Positions 62,190-64,000 of a DNA stretch of 64,000 bases are shown here, in pieces. Positions within the stretch are counted from its first letter, which is position 1, and every line of letters starts with the position of its first letter. Source of the stretch: Bradyrhizobium lablabi (GTDB lineage: Bacteria > Pseudomonadota > Alphaproteobacteria > Rhizobiales > Xanthobacteraceae). Below the pieces are notes generated by a model that worked only from the letters and a program-made list of their open reading frames with translations, ran no database searches and was not told the origin of the DNA. The stretch is from positions 62,001 through 126,000 of the forward strand of contig NZ_JAFCLN010000003.1 of the NCBI RefSeq assembly GCF_018129385.1, in the 5' to 3' direction. The translations under genes were made by a program, and so were the position numbers.

Positions 62190-63461
62190 ATGGCGCATGA
62201 CGTTGAGACTGGATTCGGCGCGAGCCGCCGTGGATTTTTGGGCGGCACGGCGCTTGCCACGGCAGGCGCTGTCATCGGCAGCATCCTGCCCTCCGGCAAT
62301 GGCGGAGGCATTCCGCAAGCCCATGCGCAGGCCGCCGCGCCTGCCGCACCGAAGGGACCGCAACATTTGAAATTCCCCGGCAAGAACGAAAAACTCGTCG
62401 TGCTCGGCGACAAGCCGCTGGTGGCCGAGACGCCGGAAAGCCTGCTCGACGACGAGACCACGCCGATCGAAAAATTCTTCATCCGCAACAACGGTCAGCT
62501 TCCCGAAGAAGCGAAGAATCCCGATGCGTGGAAGATCACGATCGACGGCGAGGTCAACAACAAGCTCGAGATCACGCTGGGCGAACTGAAATCGAAATAC
62601 AAGCCGGTGACGCGGCGGATGGTGCTGGAATGCGGCGGCAACGGCCGCGGCGCGTTCTCACCGCCGGCGCGCGGCAACCAGTGGACCAATGGCGGCGCCG
62701 GTTGCGCCGAGTGGACCGGCGTGCCGCTGGCCGAAGTGCTGAAGGCCGCGGGCCTGAAGAAAAGCGCAAAATACACCGCGCATTACGCCGCCGACCTGCA
62801 TCTGTCGGGCGATGCGGCCAAGCCGACGATTTCGCGCGGCGTAAGAATCGAGAAGGCGCTCGATCCATACACCATGATCGTCTGGGCGATGAACGGCCAG
62901 CCGCTGCCGAACATCCATGGCGGCCCGGTGCGCCTGATCGTGCCCGGCTGGCCAGGCTCGGCCTCGCAGAAATGGCTGACGAAGATCACCATCCGCGACA
63001 AGGAGCATGACGGCCCGGGCATGACGGAATTCTCCTATCGCACGCCGATCAAGCCGATGGTGCCGGGCGACAAGGGCGACCCCGCCAACTTCCGTATCCT
63101 GGAATCGATGCCGGTGCGCTCGATCGTGACCAGCCCCGCCAATGGCGCCAAATTCGCAGCCGGCACCAAGGAGCTGAAGCTGCGCGGCGCCTCATGGGCG
63201 GGCGAGCTTACGGTGAAGCAGGTCGACGTCTCCATCGATTCCGGCGCGACGTGGCAACGCGCGGTGCTCGAAAAGCCGAAGAACAAATATGACTGGCAGC
63301 GCTGGACGGCGACGCTGAAGCTGCCCTCCGACGGCTATTTCGAGATCTGGACACGCGCGACCGACTCCAAGGGAGTGATGCAACCGCATCAGGCGGGCTT
63401 GTGGAATCCGCAAGGCTATGGCGGCAACGCCATGCATCGCGTCGCGGTGCTGGTCGGATGA
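62190..63461 (+). CDS. sorA: Sulfite dehydrogenase-like molybdopterin enzyme, SorA type
   Basis: 423 residues from the ATG at 62190, with GGGGAGGAAACC upstream. A Tat signal (ASRRGFLGGTALATAGAVIG) shows export in folded form. The mature enzyme has the Oxidored_molyb domain: Mo-ligand Cys148 in RMVLECGGNGRGAFSP and later GGPVRLIVPGWPGSASQKWL, then the dimerisation domain with AWSGELTVKQVDVSIDSGATW-like sequence (ASWAGELTVKQVDVS). It oxidises sulfite to sulfate in the periplasm and passes electrons to the cytochrome c encoded next, whose start overlaps its stop by four bases. Confidence 0.88.
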   Translation: MAHDVETGFGASRRGFLGGTALATAGAVIGSILPSGNGGGIPQAHAQAAAPAAPKGPQHLKFPGKNEKLVVLGDKPLVAETPESLLDDETTPIEKFFIRNNGQLPEEAKNPDAWKITIDGEVNNKLEITLGELKSKYKPVTRRMVLECGGNGRGAFSPPARGNQWTNGGAGCAEWTGVPLAEVLKAAGLKKSAKYTAHYAADLHLSGDAAKPTISRGVRIEKALDPYTMIVWAMNGQPLPNIHGGPVRLIVPGWPGSASQKWLTKITIRDKEHDGPGMTEFSYRTPIKPMVPGDKGDPANFRILESMPVRSIVTSPANGAKFAAGTKELKLRGASWAGELTVKQVDVSIDSGATWQRAVLEKPKNKYDWQRWTATLKLPSDGYFEIWTRATDSKGVMQPHQAGLWNPQGYGGNAMHRVAVLVG

Positions 63462-63808
63462 GGCTGCGTGGAGCGCCGGCCCTGCTGGCGGGATTGCTGT
63501 GGATCGCGCCGGCGTTTGCGCAAACCGCGTTCACGCCGCGCGATGAAAGCCCGGAAGAATTCGTCGCCGGCCCCGGCCGCGACGAGACCTTCTATACCTG
63601 CACCGCCTGCCACGGCTTCAAGCTGGTGGCGGCGCAGGGTCTCACACGCGCGCAGTGGGAGGACTCCATCAACCTGATGATCCGCCGCCACAACATGCCG
63701 CCGCTCGAGGACAAGGACCGCGCTGTTGTGCTCGGCTATCTCGAGACGGCCTACCCGCCGCGCGCCCCTGCCGGGCGCGGCGGATGGCAGAATCCGTTTG
63801 CAAAATAG
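63458..63808 (+). CDS. sorB: c-type cytochrome, SorB-like
   Basis: 116 residues with a signal peptide (LLAGLLWIAPAFAQ) and one heme site CTACH at 48-52; Met80 in RRHNMPPLE is the likely second axial ligand. It is the electron acceptor of the sulfite dehydrogenase, and the two genes are coupled by an ATGA overlap. From here electrons go to the respiratory chain. The protein is short, as expected for SorB. Confidence 0.87.
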   Translation: MRLRGAPALLAGLLWIAPAFAQTAFTPRDESPEEFVAGPGRDETFYTCTACHGFKLVAAQGLTRAQWEDSINLMIRRHNMPPLEDKDRAVVLGYLETAYPPRAPAGRGGWQNPFAK

Positions 63809-63829
63809 CGTCTATTTTTTCAGGCTTGT

Positions 63830-63933
63830 GGCTTCATCCTTCGAGACGCGGCCAAGCGGCCGCTCCTCAGGATGAGGTCTGAGACCCTCATGGTGAGGAG
63901 CGCATCTTCGCGCGTCTCGAACCATGAAGGCCC
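63830..63933. repeat. Palindromic intergenic repeat, family B copy 2
   Basis: Same building blocks as at 36315-36424: GGCTTCATCCTTCGAGACGC, GCTCCTCAGGATGAGG and the inverted half ACCCTCATGGTGAGGAGCGC ending in CGCGTCTCGAACCATGAAGG. It follows the cytochrome gene by 22 bases and may end the sor transcript (a T-run TCTATTTTTT lies just before it at 63811-63820). Confidence 0.8.
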
Positions 63934-64000
63934 TTGACGCTGCAAGGATCGATCAGACTTCGAACTGGACTAATGCGCCGGGCTCAGCGACGCGCGCTGA

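Noticed and set aside
1..64000. CRISPR array, prophage, insertion sequence, integrase or tRNA gene
   Set aside because: No regular spacer-repeat pattern, no transposase or integrase domain and no cloverleaf-type sequence was seen on reading both strands.

Overview
The window is about 64 kb of high-GC DNA with alphaproteobacterial gene content. It most resembles a Bradyrhizobium/Rhodopseudomonas-type (Nitrobacteraceae) chromosome. Reasons: many Bug/TctC-type solute-binding proteins, LLM flavin monooxygenases, ACMSD-like amidohydrolases, a SorA/SorB-like sulfite dehydrogenase pair, and several families of palindromic intergenic repeats of a kind I associate from memory with Bradyrhizobium genomes. 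I see no rRNA, tRNA, CRISPR array, transposase, integrase or phage gene. This is an inference from content, not a database match.

Region 1 (1-14698) is an exopolysaccharide locus. It holds a GT4 glycosyltransferase cut by the window edge, an O-antigen-ligase/Wzy-like polymerase, a GT2 glycosyltransferase, a secreted GH26-like glycoside hydrolase, an acyltransferase-3/SGNH O-acetyltransferase, a DUF6492-like glycosyltransferase, a Wzx-like flippase, a SAM methyltransferase, a Wzz/BY-kinase-like co-polymerase with a degenerate Walker A, a WecG/TagA glycosyltransferase and GalE. Synthesis, export, chain-length control, decoration and trimming are all represented. The initiating phosphoglycosyltransferase and outer-membrane exporter are not in view.

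Region 2 (14700-21358) holds small metabolic genes (DUF1080, cupin, amidohydrolase, DUF2171, an unknown gene whose start codon sits in a hairpin) and a four-GAF GGDEF-EAL cyclic-di-GMP protein. Region 3 (21673-34000) holds a tight catabolic operon (Ldh oxidoreductase, LLM monooxygenase, FAH hydrolase, TPP enzyme, Bug protein), an opposing MctP-like symporter with its DUF3311 partner, and a serine hydrolase/acyltransferase/Bug operon. Region 4 (33073-38631) is a gltIJKL-like acidic amino-acid ABC transporter run, with a PLP transaminase downstream and an alpha/beta hydrolase and SCP2-like protein upstream.

Region 5 (38962-51311) holds a complete TctCBA transporter, an M20 peptidase, a second LLM monooxygenase, a benzoylformate-decarboxylase-like enzyme, a DHA2 MFS exporter, a GFA-like protein, an Old Yellow Enzyme and many palindromic repeats. 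Region 6 (51510-56215) is the least familiar part: a coupled GNAT-like/8-9TM pair, two small membrane proteins, and a YiaA/B-like and PspA-like set opposed to a TetR regulator, with three near-identical palindromic operators between them. Region 7 (56304-63808) holds a four-gene catabolic operon (two amidohydrolases, Rieske ferredoxin, quinone oxidoreductase), an MGT-type glycosyltransferase and the sulfite dehydrogenase/cytochrome c pair.

The best candidates for undescribed biology are the TetR triple-operator envelope module, the GNAT/multi-TM pair, the start codon held in a hairpin with its Shine-Dalgarno bases in the loop, and the palindromic repeats placed between binding-protein and permease genes.
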